64,000 bases of DNA from JTS-RE37 sp041744575 (GTDB lineage Bacteria; Bacteroidota; Bacteroidia; Flavobacteriales; Flavobacteriaceae), in contig JBGTKP010000045.1 of NCBI GenBank assembly GCA_041744575.1, forward strand, positions 76,336 to 140,335. Reading direction: 5' to 3'. Shown here one piece after another: positions 37,677 to 46,273 of the stretch. Each line of letters opens with the position of its first letter. Positions within the stretch are counted from its first letter, which is position 1. Under the pieces are notes generated by a model, which worked only from the letters and a program-made list of their open reading frames with translations, ran no database searches and was not told where the DNA came from. A program made the translations under genes and the position numbers.

Positions 37677-38099
37677 ATGAAAATCGTACACGTAATGAGA
37701 ATTAATCTCCTGGCAGCATGTGTTTTAATTTTGACAGATTGTGGCTCCGATGAGGCAGGGATCGCTTTTATTCCCAGTTTTAATGCCACATGGGCGGTGG
37801 ATGACACCAATGGGGAGTACCGTATGGATCTTCAGCCCGATGAAGCCAACCAAAATGTACCTTCCGGGGTTTTCGAAGGGGAAGAACAAAATGACAACGA
37901 TTCCAACCTGGATGGGAATCCGCTTTCCGGCACCTTCAATGGATTGGATATAGAATTTACTATTGTAAGGGATTCGGGGGATCCAAGCCAGAATGTAAAG
38001 TATACAGGTACAATGGAGCCCATAAGCGATACAAATAATCGTATCATCAAAATTACTTTGACTTCTCCGGAAGGAAACCTGGTGTTAGTGCCATTGTAG
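37677..38099 (+). CDS. Small hypothetical lipoprotein
   Basis: A 140-residue protein beginning with a lipoprotein signal (MRINLLAACVLILTDC, Cys22 lipidated). The mature domain is acidic, with short beta strands (ATWAVDDTNGEYRMDL, LEFTIVRDSGD, TGTMEPISD, IIKITLTSPEGN) like small Bacteroidota lipocalin-type or eight-stranded lipoproteins. It follows the CsgG-like gene by 36 bases, probably the same transcript. I do not recognise a family. It carries no catalytic motif. Confidence 0.6.
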   Translation: MKIVHVMRINLLAACVLILTDCGSDEAGIAFIPSFNATWAVDDTNGEYRMDLQPDEANQNVPSGVFEGEEQNDNDSNLDGNPLSGTFNGLDIEFTIVRDSGDPSQNVKYTGTMEPISDTNNRIIKITLTSPEGNLVLVPL

Positions 38100-38610
38100 A
38101 GGCACTATTTATAATAACTGCCATTTTAAAGTTAGCACTTAATTGTTCCCCGCACTATTTCTTGGCCGGCGTTTTCAATTAAATATAATGGAAGTAACAT
38201 GGGTTAGAATTTCACCAATTCCATATTGGTATTTTACAGCTCCAGGGCAGCCAGCTTTTCATGACCTTTCGCACATTCCTGCCGCCATTCTTTTAGACGA
38301 AGTTCTAATTTTGCTTTCATTTGGAGGCATTTAATTATACTATGACCGTCTGGAATGCCACTTTTGTTTTCCTGATGACTATTCTGTGAGAAAAGATAGA
38401 GTAGCTCAAAGTGATGCAGGGGAACGGAGAAAAAGTAGGTGCACAGCTGCAATTTTTTAATACGTCTGTTCCGGGTTGACCTTGAAAAGTTTCGGTGGAT
38501 GCAAGTGCTTTTTTATCTGCTAATTATCTGACAATTTAATACAGGCATTTCGGTTTTTTATAACATAAATTTATTATATTTAATGTACTAATCTCTTAAT
38601 TCAATCGGCT
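38100..38610 (+). other. Intergenic region upstream of the Ig/prenyltransferase operon
   Basis: This 511-base gap lies between the CsgG/lipoprotein pair and the next operon. A minus-strand frame of 72 codons (38234-38452) has a helical, charged product without a recognisable family, and I do not call it. The last 60 bases are very A+T rich and precede the start at 38611, the likely promoter region of the operon. Confidence 0.45.
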
Positions 38611-39090
38611 ATGGGAGCGCCAACCATTCCTAAAACCTATACCCACCACCTGCGCCCTGATAAGACCTTTGATGTTGATTCCAACCTCACAGGGGGATTT
38701 ACTGCCACACATGCAGGTTTGATCGGGACACAGCTTTCCGGCAGTGTGGAAAATAAACTAAGCGGCAAACTGGAAACGGATAACGTGCTGAAACTTAAAG
38801 GAGATCCGAAAGAACCGGTAAGCACAGACAGCAAGATAGAAGTATTGAACCTTCCCAGGTTTACATTGCAGGATATTAAAGACATGATGAAAAATCGGGT
38901 CAGGATCCCTAATTATTCCAACGTCTGCTTTAAAATGCTTGGGATTGAAGTATTTAGTATTTGCCTGAGCGGCGAAGGCCAGATTATCACCGAGCCTTAT
39001 GTTCCAAATGCCTCTGAAAAATGTGAGGAAGAACCATGTTGCGAACCTGATACGCGGCCCTTCCCTGAACGAAAACCCCCAAAATCTTAG
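38611..39090 (+). CDS. Cysteine-containing hypothetical protein of the island operon
   Basis: A 159-residue protein with no signal peptide. The first half is hydrophilic with a repetitive, beta-helix-like character (GTQLSGSVENKLSGKLETDN), then a hydrophobic patch YSNVCFKMLGIEVFSICLSGEG and a proline-rich, cysteine-clustered tail (EKCEEEPCCEPD). I recognise no domain. It is the first gene of the run that ends in the prenyltransferase and flavoprotein genes; the next gene starts 26 bases downstream. The clustered cysteines recur in the product of the gene at 39913, which suggests shared metal binding or cross-linking. Confidence 0.6.
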   Translation: MGAPTIPKTYTHHLRPDKTFDVDSNLTGGFTATHAGLIGTQLSGSVENKLSGKLETDNVLKLKGDPKEPVSTDSKIEVLNLPRFTLQDIKDMMKNRVRIPNYSNVCFKMLGIEVFSICLSGEGQIITEPYVPNASEKCEEEPCCEPDTRPFPERKPPKS

Positions 39091-39116
39091 GATGAAGAAG
39101 TTTAATATATCTGCCT

Positions 39117-39923
39117 ATGCTAACCAAGGTCGACGATTCAGCACTGGACAAACTTTCCATACGCGATGAGGAAATTATCCTGAACGGCCCCCCCGGCCAC
39201 ATGGTGGGTAACATTCTGTTACAAAACCCCCTTGATATTCCTTTAAAAATTAAGAACATCACTATGCAGGATGTCAAAAAAACCAGGGGCAAAAAGACTT
39301 CCTCCGAATATAATCCACAGTTAATACTGAATACCAGATTTGATGCACGTGAGCAACGGTTGGAACCAATTAATCTTTCCTTACCCTACGACACTCCGCC
39401 GGGAAACTATGAAAAATTGATCCAGGTTGGCGGTAAGGATCGTAAAGTCAGATTGATTGTTCAGCCCACCATTGAAATTGCGGTTCATCCGGATGAATTT
39501 ACCTTTCAGGACAGCCATCCCGGGACAGTGCATCTTGCCACCCTGACGGTCATTAATTTGGGCAACCTTCCCTTTCAAATACCTGAAATAAAACACGTTG
39601 CCGCTCTCGATATGGATTATCTGTGCAGGGCTTTAGGGATCGCATTCCGTGAAAAGGATACAGAGGGACTCACCGCGACCCTGGACCGGGCTACACAAAA
39701 TATCAAAGAGAACCTAACCAACTGGGCGGATACCAGGGTAACGGAAGCCGGAAAGATCCTGGAGCCGGGAGACAGTATGGTCGTGAACTTGAAAATTACA
39801 ATGCCAAAAAATGCAAATGCTTACAATGACTACAGTGGCAATGTAAGGTTTTGGGACAAGGACTTGTCATTTGTGGTCAAATCTCATACGAATGCCGTTA
39901 AATCAAAAAAAGATGCGAAATAA
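39117..39923 (+). CDS. Ig-like beta-sandwich protein (two modules)
   Basis: A 268-residue protein without a signal peptide. It contains two sandwich modules whose closing strands share the pattern GNYEKLIQVGG and DYSGNVRFW...FVVKS. Between them a segment of alternating helices (LDMDYLCRALGIAF) occurs. The pattern resembles COG1470/NPCBM-associated Ig-like repeats. The start 26 bases after the previous gene supports one operon. The 3' end overlaps the next start by 11 bases. A structural or scaffold role is more likely than catalysis. Confidence 0.6.
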   Translation: MLTKVDDSALDKLSIRDEEIILNGPPGHMVGNILLQNPLDIPLKIKNITMQDVKKTRGKKTSSEYNPQLILNTRFDAREQRLEPINLSLPYDTPPGNYEKLIQVGGKDRKVRLIVQPTIEIAVHPDEFTFQDSHPGTVHLATLTVINLGNLPFQIPEIKHVAALDMDYLCRALGIAFREKDTEGLTATLDRATQNIKENLTNWADTRVTEAGKILEPGDSMVVNLKITMPKNANAYNDYSGNVRFWDKDLSFVVKSHTNAVKSKKDAK

Positions 39924-40566
39924 AAATGCAGACAGCGGTGCGCTCAGTGATACCGCCGCAGATAATCTTCAGAAAGTTGCCAATATGTCTGTTGACTTTT
40001 ACAGGAACCTATTCAACACCCTGTTGGAGAACAACAGCAGTTTCAGCAACACCCTCACACAGGTCAGCCGCAATGCGCTTGATCCAATGAAAAGCATGTT
40101 CAACAGCGGGGATTGTTGTCCACCCAAACAAACCTGTCCGCCTCACTGTATCGCAACTATTGAAAGACAGGCGATGGCAGGCGAAACGATCATAGTGCCT
40201 GTCCGGATCAGGAATTCCTGCAATGCTGCCAAAACCTACCGGATTGGTGTCAGGGAACTTCTCGATATGGATAATAAGGCGGCACCGGACCAACCGGTAA
40301 TAAACAAGGCTACCGTAACCCTGCAACCAAACGGTAACGAGAGAGTATTGATGAAATTGGATCTGGCCAATTTTCAGAATGGAACCTACACTGCTGAAAT
40401 AGTTGTCAGGGAAAAAGAAATCAACCAGAATATATGTTTTACACTGATCGTCCGTGATCATCAGCCATTAGTAGCAGAACCAAGGGAAGAAAACCAGTAT
40501 AAACTTAAATGGCAATCCTGGAAATCCCATTATTATTGTGAGCCCCCTCAAAAAAGGAATAGATAA
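39913..40566 (+). CDS. Phasin-like helical N-terminus plus Ig-like domain protein
   Basis: About 217 residues from the ATG at 39913, which gives an 11-base overlap with the preceding gene; a longer frame to 39871 exists. Residues 15-70 form amphipathic helices (LQKVANMSVDFYRNLFNTLLEN) reminiscent of phasins. Then comes a cysteine-rich turn (CCPPKQTCPPHC, about residues 74-85) and an Ig-like module ending in the shared strand NGTYTAEIVVREKE ... TLIVRD. This layout recurs in the next two genes. No signal peptide. Cysteines suggest metal binding or disulfide cross-linking. Suggested role: coat or scaffold. Confidence 0.58.
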   Translation: MRNKNADSGALSDTAADNLQKVANMSVDFYRNLFNTLLENNSSFSNTLTQVSRNALDPMKSMFNSGDCCPPKQTCPPHCIATIERQAMAGETIIVPVRIRNSCNAAKTYRIGVRELLDMDNKAAPDQPVINKATVTLQPNGNERVLMKLDLANFQNGTYTAEIVVREKEINQNICFTLIVRDHQPLVAEPREENQYKLKWQSWKSHYYCEPPQKRNR

Positions 40567-40585
40567 CAGTTAATACTCTACTGGT

Positions 40586-41248
40586 ATGCCGGCAGAAGAA
40601 CATCAGGAACCCAGGGAAGTGGAGGAACTTTTTAAAGATACCATCGAACTGAATAAAAAGTACCTCAGGCAAAGTTTCAGGTTGATCAATCAAATGAGTC
40701 AGCAGGGAACTATGGATAAAAATATATTTACCATCCAACCCGAACTCTATAGGAAAGCAATAAAAACCTTTAGCAGGATGAACCTGGAATATTACAACAA
40801 TGTGATGGACCTGGGATTTTCTTTTGCCGACGAATTCCTGTTCAACAGGGACCAAGTCGTACCCCCAGAGGAGCCATCCTTTACATTGAGGGGGAATGGC
40901 GTGCCCGGATCAGAAGTTCAACTTCAGTTCGTACTTGAAAATTCCCGGAATGAGGAAGTGCATTGTGAATTGAAAAATACCCATTTTGTCAATGAAATGG
41001 ACCGGCAGGAAACAACAGGGATTATTGCGCATTTTAGTCCGCAGGCCTTTCGGCAGCACCCGGACGGTTCCCAGACCATTTCAATATCCCTGGCTATCGG
41101 AAAGCAGGTAATACCCGGAATATATACCAGCCACGTGAGTGTTCTGGGCTTTGAGCCTACCTTTTTCGCCATTGTCCTGGAAGTGGATCAAAAAGCTAAA
41201 CCCTCAGGGAATGCCACAACAAAAAAACGATCAGCGAAAAAAGGGTAA
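40586..41248 (+). CDS. Phasin-like plus Ig-like domain protein
   Basis: A 220-residue protein in the same family layout as its neighbours. Residues 10-90 are amphipathic helices (ELFKDTIELNKKYLRQSF, PELYRKAIKTFSRMNLEYYNN), a good match to phasin-like granule-coat helices. Residues 100-200 form a beta sandwich ending in PGIYTSHVSVLGF...AIVLEVD. The C-terminal tail is Lys/Ser-rich. Its 3' end overlaps the next gene by 38 bases. Phasin similarity is judged by eye only. Confidence 0.58.
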   Translation: MPAEEHQEPREVEELFKDTIELNKKYLRQSFRLINQMSQQGTMDKNIFTIQPELYRKAIKTFSRMNLEYYNNVMDLGFSFADEFLFNRDQVVPPEEPSFTLRGNGVPGSEVQLQFVLENSRNEEVHCELKNTHFVNEMDRQETTGIIAHFSPQAFRQHPDGSQTISISLAIGKQVIPGIYTSHVSVLGFEPTFFAIVLEVDQKAKPSGNATTKKRSAKKG

Positions 41249-41927
41249 GTCCCGAAGGGGCGGACGTCCGGAAGATACTTCATGGATAGATACGGACAAA
41301 GTGGTAAACAGAGCCCAGCGCATTGTAAGTTCTGCAGTGAATGTTCTGGAGGAGGAAATCGCGGCAGGTATCCTCGCAGCCAAAAGAATTGAGAAAAAAC
41401 TGATTGACGTGGAAGAGATCCGGAGCAATCCGGATGACCTGATCAACCGGATACGCAGGGATTCCCATGAGGCGCTGGATCTCTATATAGATGCTTTTGC
41501 TTCCGTTAGCGGTAAACTCAATACAATTATTGAAGCCCTGAAAAGCGACCCGGCTGAAAAACCAAATACTACCGGAAACCGTTCACAAAAGCAGAAGCCT
41601 GATGCCGTCGTCCTTGAACCGGATGGACCTTTAAAGCCGGGGGAATCATGTACCTTATCGCTTATAGTTTATGAAGACAATGTCGGGGCCTCCGGTAAGG
41701 TAAGTCTGCGAAAGTCGGACCTGGTAGGTCCGAATAATCAGGTTGTTTCCCAAAGGGCCATCACCATCATGCCCAAAACCCTCATGTTAAAAGGACAGGT
41801 TGAAAAAGAGATAAGCATTAACGTCAAATTGCCAAGGAGGGTGCTACCCGGAATTTACAATGCACTTTTGACCGATATAGACAACCCCCTGATACGAATG
41901 ATACTTGCCATCCAGGTAACACAATAA
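41211..41927 (+). CDS. Basic-tailed phasin-like plus Ig-like domain protein
   Basis: About 238 residues from the ATG at 41211; a longer in-frame start at 41139 lies inside the preceding gene and is rejected. The N-terminus is strongly basic (QRKKGKSRRGGRP). Residues 25-110 are helical (VVNRAQRIVSSAVNVLEEEI, RRDSHEALDLYIDAFASVSGKL), phasin-like. The C-terminal sandwich ends in PGIYNALLTDIDNP...ILAIQVTQ, the same motif as in the two genes before. The prenyltransferase gene starts 5 bases downstream, so they are almost certainly co-translated. Confidence 0.6.
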   Translation: MPQQKNDQRKKGKSRRGGRPEDTSWIDTDKVVNRAQRIVSSAVNVLEEEIAAGILAAKRIEKKLIDVEEIRSNPDDLINRIRRDSHEALDLYIDAFASVSGKLNTIIEALKSDPAEKPNTTGNRSQKQKPDAVVLEPDGPLKPGESCTLSLIVYEDNVGASGKVSLRKSDLVGPNNQVVSQRAITIMPKTLMLKGQVEKEISINVKLPRRVLPGIYNALLTDIDNPLIRMILAIQVTQ

Positions 41928-41932
41928 TATCG

Positions 41933-42961
41933 ATGGATGAAATTCAAATGAAACAAATGCTTGCCGGGTACGGGGCAGAAACGCTACGGGGGATTGGTTC
42001 GTTTATTCCAAATAAAGAACCCGGAAAATACCTTTACGACCTCATTGCCGATTATCCCAACAGGGGCGGGAAAGGGTTCAGGCCCGGACTGTGCATCGCA
42101 ACCTGCAAAGCTTTTGGCGGCACCCTGAAGGAGGCTAAATTTACAGCGGTTAGCCTGGAACTTCTCCACAACTCATTCTTAATACATGACGATGTCGAGG
42201 ATGACAGCTTTTACAGGCGGAATAAACCAACCATGCACCAGGCCAACAATAAAGCAATCGCCATCAATGTGGGAGATGCCATGAATGCTTTGAGTATGTT
42301 ACCATTAAACAGGAATAGGGAGCTTCTGGGAGATAAAATTGCCCAGCAACTTTTTCTCGAAGTCCAGCATATGGTCCTTGAATGCGCGGAAGGCCAGGCG
42401 CTCGAATTGGGTTGGCGCAAGGACAACAACTGCTCTCTCGTGAAAACGGATTACATGAGAATGATACTTAAAAAAACATGCTGGTACACCTGTATACACC
42501 CCATCCGGATGGGCGCCATTATAGGAAGTAAAGGTCGGACAGACCCTGAAAAGTTCAACAGACTAGGCTATTTTATGGGAGCCTCTTTCCAGATACAGGA
42601 TGACATCCTCAACCTGGTGGCGGATGAGGAAAAGTATGGCAAGGAAATAGGAGGTGACATTCTGGAGGGAAAAAGGACGCTAATGCTCATACATTTACTC
42701 TCACATTGCCAACCCCGGGAACTGAAATTCATTAAGGATTACCTCACGGTGCCCATCCTGGACCGGAAAGAGGCAGATGCCCGGGAAATCTTTTCACTGA
42801 TGGGAAAATATGGGTCTGTGGCATATGCCAAGGAAACCAGTAAATACCTTGCGGGTGCGGCCTTGAAGGAATTTTATACCCATTTTTCACAGGTACCGGA
42901 TTCGGTTGACAAAGCATTCCTGGAATCGATCATCCTGTATATGATCAACAGAAACTATTAA
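41933..42961 (+). CDS. Polyprenyl synthetase (GGPP-synthase-like)
   Basis: A 342-residue all-alpha isoprenyl diphosphate synthase. First Asp-rich motif DDVED (Asp86, Asp87, Asp90); the second is DDILN (Asp223, Asp224), with Asn replacing the last Asp as in several GGPP synthases. KRTL and the GGDILEGK motif after it are conserved. Residue -5 from the first motif is Ser and -4 is Phe, so geranylgeranyl or longer products are plausible. It should condense IPP with allylic diphosphates. It overlaps functionally with the flavoprotein gene 7 bases downstream, which may reduce its product. Confidence 0.9.
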   Translation: MDEIQMKQMLAGYGAETLRGIGSFIPNKEPGKYLYDLIADYPNRGGKGFRPGLCIATCKAFGGTLKEAKFTAVSLELLHNSFLIHDDVEDDSFYRRNKPTMHQANNKAIAINVGDAMNALSMLPLNRNRELLGDKIAQQLFLEVQHMVLECAEGQALELGWRKDNNCSLVKTDYMRMILKKTCWYTCIHPIRMGAIIGSKGRTDPEKFNRLGYFMGASFQIQDDILNLVADEEKYGKEIGGDILEGKRTLMLIHLLSHCQPRELKFIKDYLTVPILDRKEADAREIFSLMGKYGSVAYAKETSKYLAGAALKEFYTHFSQVPDSVDKAFLESIILYMINRNY

Positions 42962-42968
42962 GTATGTA

Positions 42969-44438
42969 ATGATCATCTTAAAACAAAAAATTGCTTTTGA
43001 TTGCGATGTCCTGATAGTAGGGGGTGGTCCGGCGGGCAGTGCATTGGCATATCACCTGGCAAAAGATGGCATACAGGTTATTGTGGCAGAGGCGGAGAAA
43101 TTTCCTCGAGACAAGGTATGCGGGGATGGTGTCAGTCCCATTGCCCTTGCCGAACTCCATGCAATGGGTATTACCAAAACCCAAACCTTTAAAAAAGCGA
43201 ATGAGATAGATGAGGTAGGATTATTTATCAGGGATGACCAAGCGATCATAAAGCTTGCCAAGCCGGAAGCACTTCCCTTTCATGCACGGATCATCCCGCG
43301 GAAGGAATTGGATCACCTGATCTTTGAAGCGGCACAACAAGCCGGCGCGGTATTTTATGAGGAGTGCCGTGTATCCGGTTACCAAATTACCCGCGACAGG
43401 GTGGTAACCACCTATCGCAGGGGCCGCGGGGAGGGAAGGATCGTATCAAAGGTCATTGTGGGAGCTGATGGCAGCAGGTCCGTTGTTGCCCGCCAGCTGA
43501 AAGGTGCCAAAACCAATGCCGCATTTCAGTTACTGGGTCTGCGTGCCTACTATGAGGGTATAAACGGACCAAAAAACAGAGTGGACGTTTATTTCAGCGA
43601 GGAAAATTTTCCGGGTATCTACTGGTTGTTTCCAAAAGAGGAGGCAGGCGCCAATGTCGGTATGGCGATGATCTATCAGACGTATCCACAAAGACAGGGG
43701 CAGGTCAAACAACTTTTTGAAAATCACCTTAGCAACAATCCGGATCTGCGCCGGCGTATTGGAGATGGCTTTTCTGAGAGTAAGATAGAGGGTTGGCCGA
43801 TTACCTTTTACGATGCAAAAAGTCCGGTGATAGCCGGGCGCCTGATGCTGGTTGGAGAGGCAGCCGGATTGATCAATCCGCTCAGTGGTGATGGAATACA
43901 GTATTCCCTGCTCAGTGCCAGGTGGGCAGCTGATTGCCTTAAGTCGTGCCATGCCAGTTCCGATTATTCGATGACCTCCCTCAATACATATAAACAAAAA
44001 CTGGATGCGGAATTATCCCATGATTTTGCCGTGTCAAATCTGATGGTTCATTTTGCAAGGAATAAAACCTTGACCCCTGTGTTGATGAGACTGCTTGGGA
44101 TACTTATTTCAAGGGCCAAAACAGATCAGGGCTTTGCGGAGATAGTGGCGGGTATTTTTGAGGGAACCTATCCTTCCTATAAAGCCCTTAGTCCTGATTT
44201 TATAGTAAAGGTATTGTTGCAGGCCGGGATAGACCTGAAGGATTATTTAGGCCGTACAGGAAGAGACTCCGGACAATTGAAGCAAGATATCAGCCAGATC
44301 CTTAGGGCCCTCATCAAAACCGCCGGTGAAATTTCAGGTGACCGGAAGGTACATTCAGAATGGTTGATGGGGGTGGCAGGCAAGACCCTGGCCGTTTCCA
44401 AACATACCGTGGCCAGGGTATTATCCCGGGGGAACTAG
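42969..44438 (+). CDS. Geranylgeranyl-reductase-like FAD-dependent oxidoreductase
   Basis: A 489-residue flavoprotein. GGGPAG (18-23) is the FAD-binding loop and Glu41 would bind the ribose. The CGDGVSP motif (51-57) is typical of geranylgeranyl reductases. Later the GEAAGLINPLSGDG motif (usually GDAAG) appears. It probably reduces double bonds of a geranylgeranyl chain to phytyl- or archaeal-like saturated lipid, or hydroxylates an aromatic. The extra C-terminal helical 100 residues are unlike minimal family members. It is the last gene of the island operon; a hairpin lies 180 bases further. Confidence 0.85.
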   Translation: MIILKQKIAFDCDVLIVGGGPAGSALAYHLAKDGIQVIVAEAEKFPRDKVCGDGVSPIALAELHAMGITKTQTFKKANEIDEVGLFIRDDQAIIKLAKPEALPFHARIIPRKELDHLIFEAAQQAGAVFYEECRVSGYQITRDRVVTTYRRGRGEGRIVSKVIVGADGSRSVVARQLKGAKTNAAFQLLGLRAYYEGINGPKNRVDVYFSEENFPGIYWLFPKEEAGANVGMAMIYQTYPQRQGQVKQLFENHLSNNPDLRRRIGDGFSESKIEGWPITFYDAKSPVIAGRLMLVGEAAGLINPLSGDGIQYSLLSARWAADCLKSCHASSDYSMTSLNTYKQKLDAELSHDFAVSNLMVHFARNKTLTPVLMRLLGILISRAKTDQGFAEIVAGIFEGTYPSYKALSPDFIVKVLLQAGIDLKDYLGRTGRDSGQLKQDISQILRALIKTAGEISGDRKVHSEWLMGVAGKTLAVSKHTVARVLSRGN

Positions 44439-44616
44439 AACGAAACGCTGAAATAGCCTGGTAATGGGGGTGGTCTGCGGGATGATTTTTAATGGGCACC
44501 ATATAGGTGACTTTGATATTTAATAGCAAATGCGCATTCGAATTTATCTGATTTTGACCAAGTTTTTATAATACTATATTTAAAAAGAATAAAGTCAATA
44601 GTAAGGCTTACGAAAG

Positions 44617-44644
44617 GTAAAACCTGAGTTCCCCCAGGTTTTAC
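44617..44644. terminator. Perfect hairpin between convergent genes
   Basis: A perfect 10-base inverted repeat (GTAAAACCTG and its complement CAGGTTTTAC) with an 8-base loop lies in the 247-base gap between the end of the flavoprotein operon and the convergent next gene. The stem has A/T-rich ends but no clean T-tract on either side, so termination is likely yet not certain; it could serve both strands. Confidence 0.6.
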
Positions 44645-44685
44645 AAGCATTGGTCAGATATAAACTGATAGCTAAAACAAATGAT

Positions 44686-45447
44686 TTACTGACGGGTTGC
44701 TACTACTACTTTCGGATCCAGACCACTAAGGTCTTTTCTGAGGGTCCATATTTCGGTGCTGTCTCCATCGGTCGTTGCTTCGACATCAGCCATGAATTTT
44801 ACAAAGCTTCCGGCACCGTGTACTTCCTCGAAATTTTGAACAAATTTGTCCTCTGTTCCTAACCAGGAAGAACTATCGAAGAAGTCCACCCAGCCAAAAT
44901 CTATTCCATCCAAACTGTTCATTTCATTGGAGTATACCCCATAGATTTGATCCGGCATTTTGTCCTTATATACTTTAACTACTTTCTTTAACACGTTCTC
45001 CATAAATTCCTCTTCTTTGAAACGTTTTACATCGATTCTAAAAACAGAGAGTTTATTGATTTCAAAGTCTTTGGAGAAGTTGGATAACTGAGGATGTATT
45101 TTCATATAGTTGACTTCAACGTCGGGCATCAAAAATTTATTAATGTTTTTATTGTTGTCATCGGTATGTTCTTTACTGGCTGGTCTTCCGTCCATGGCAC
45201 TCCAGGGTAAGGGCCCCATAATTAACATATATTTACTGGCATTTTTACCATTTAATACGCTATAAACCCTGGCGCCGTAGGGCCCTTCAGCATGGTATTT
45301 TTTGTTATGGGCCGCTATACCCGCCTCGAATTCCATAATTTTTTCCGGATTTACCGTAAGCATCGCATTTTCGAAGATTAAATCCTCGTTTGTTTGTGCC
45401 ACGGCCAAGAAAGGCAGTAGCAAAAGGGCACACATTAATTTTTTCAT
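44686..45447 (-). CDS. Secreted hypothetical protein, ABM/NIPSNAP-like
   Basis: A 253-residue protein with a clear signal peptide (KKLMCALLLLPFLAVAQ). The mature part has repeated segments like LSVFRIDVKRFKEEEFME and YGVYSNEMNS, typical of two tandem dimeric alpha-beta barrel modules. It is more A+T rich than the island left of it. It is related in layout to the 254-residue product of the gene at 47274. The decayed methyltransferase lies between them. Periplasmic; function unknown. Confidence 0.6.
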   Translation of the reverse strand: MKKLMCALLLLPFLAVAQTNEDLIFENAMLTVNPEKIMEFEAGIAAHNKKYHAEGPYGARVYSVLNGKNASKYMLIMGPLPWSAMDGRPASKEHTDDNNKNINKFLMPDVEVNYMKIHPQLSNFSKDFEINKLSVFRIDVKRFKEEEFMENVLKKVVKVYKDKMPDQIYGVYSNEMNSLDGIDFGWVDFFDSSSWLGTEDKFVQNFEEVHGAGSFVKFMADVEATTDGDSTEIWTLRKDLSGLDPKVVVATRQ

Positions 45448-45480
45448 TGGTTCTATATTTAAAAGTTACTATTCAAATTT

Positions 45481-46144
45481 TTACTTCATGGTGATGGCTG
45501 TCCTTAAAGGCCCTGGTCAAACGTATCAATGATGTGGATTTGAATCCAGACTCTTTCCATTTCGTAGAATTCGGAGGCAGTAAAAGGATGTTCAAAGACA
45601 TCAGGAGGCAAAAGGTATTTTCGGTTCGGTTATTGTCAGTATTATTTTCAATGACGGCCAACGAACCGTCTTTTGGTAATGCGTTGAATCCTTTTTTGAT
45701 AGGCATGAGTTTTTACTTTTTATTCCAGTCAGTAAGGATGGTACCCATTGCAATGACATCGGCTTTTGGAAAATCATCGGTAAAGAAATCGCCGGATCGG
45801 ATGCTTGCCTTGTCCTCTAGCCCCATGCTTTTTTATGTTCTTTTTTGCAAAAAGCCCCACGGGGGGCAAATCGAAAGAAATATATCTAGTGTCCTCGGGC
45901 ATTGATGTAAAAAGCGCTTTCCTTTAATCCAATTCGTTTTAAAATACCCAGAGTCACTAAGGCATCCAAATAGATATTCCAAGACTTGGTTGATTTTTCT
46001 TGGCCGGTAATTTCCTATTCACCAAAAATGGTAAAAAGTTCCATATTAAATGCCGTCAACAGCGTTTTCGATGCCCAAGATCCTGTGCCGATTTGCAGAA
46101 TTTTTGAGGGTCTGGTCGTGTTGGGGTAGTTGTTTGGTACGCAT
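45481..46144 (-). pseudogene. Decayed O-methyltransferase
   Basis: Reading the minus strand in pieces reveals a SAM-dependent O-methyltransferase (family 2-like). From ATG at 46144: QTLK, a frameshift at an A5 run (46101-46105), then KILQIGTGSWASKTLL and ELFTIFGE, TAG at about 46015, NIYLDALVTLGILKRIGL, a second TAG. The central part, including the glycine-rich SAM motif (about 100 codons), is missing. The 3' part reads SGDFFTDDFPKADVIAMGTIL, a TAA, then NALPKDGSLAVIE and LLMSLNILLLPP; a last frameshift leads to GPLRTAITMK and TAA at 45481-45483. A clear relic. Confidence 0.88.
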
Positions 46145-46273
46145 ATCTTTAATGGTTTAGCTGATAAACCTAACAGGAACTACCCATAGTTTCCCCGAAA
46201 TAAGGATTGATCGCCCCTTTGTTAAGTTGTATGCCTACCTGGATTGTTGTAACCGTATTACCCAATTGATTAT

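Noticed and set aside
38234..38452. 72-codon minus frame in the 38.1-38.6 kb gap
   Set aside because: Charged helical product without family; not enough to call a gene.
45534..45905. 123-codon plus frame
   Set aside because: It is antisense to the methyltransferase relic, which explains the sequence better.
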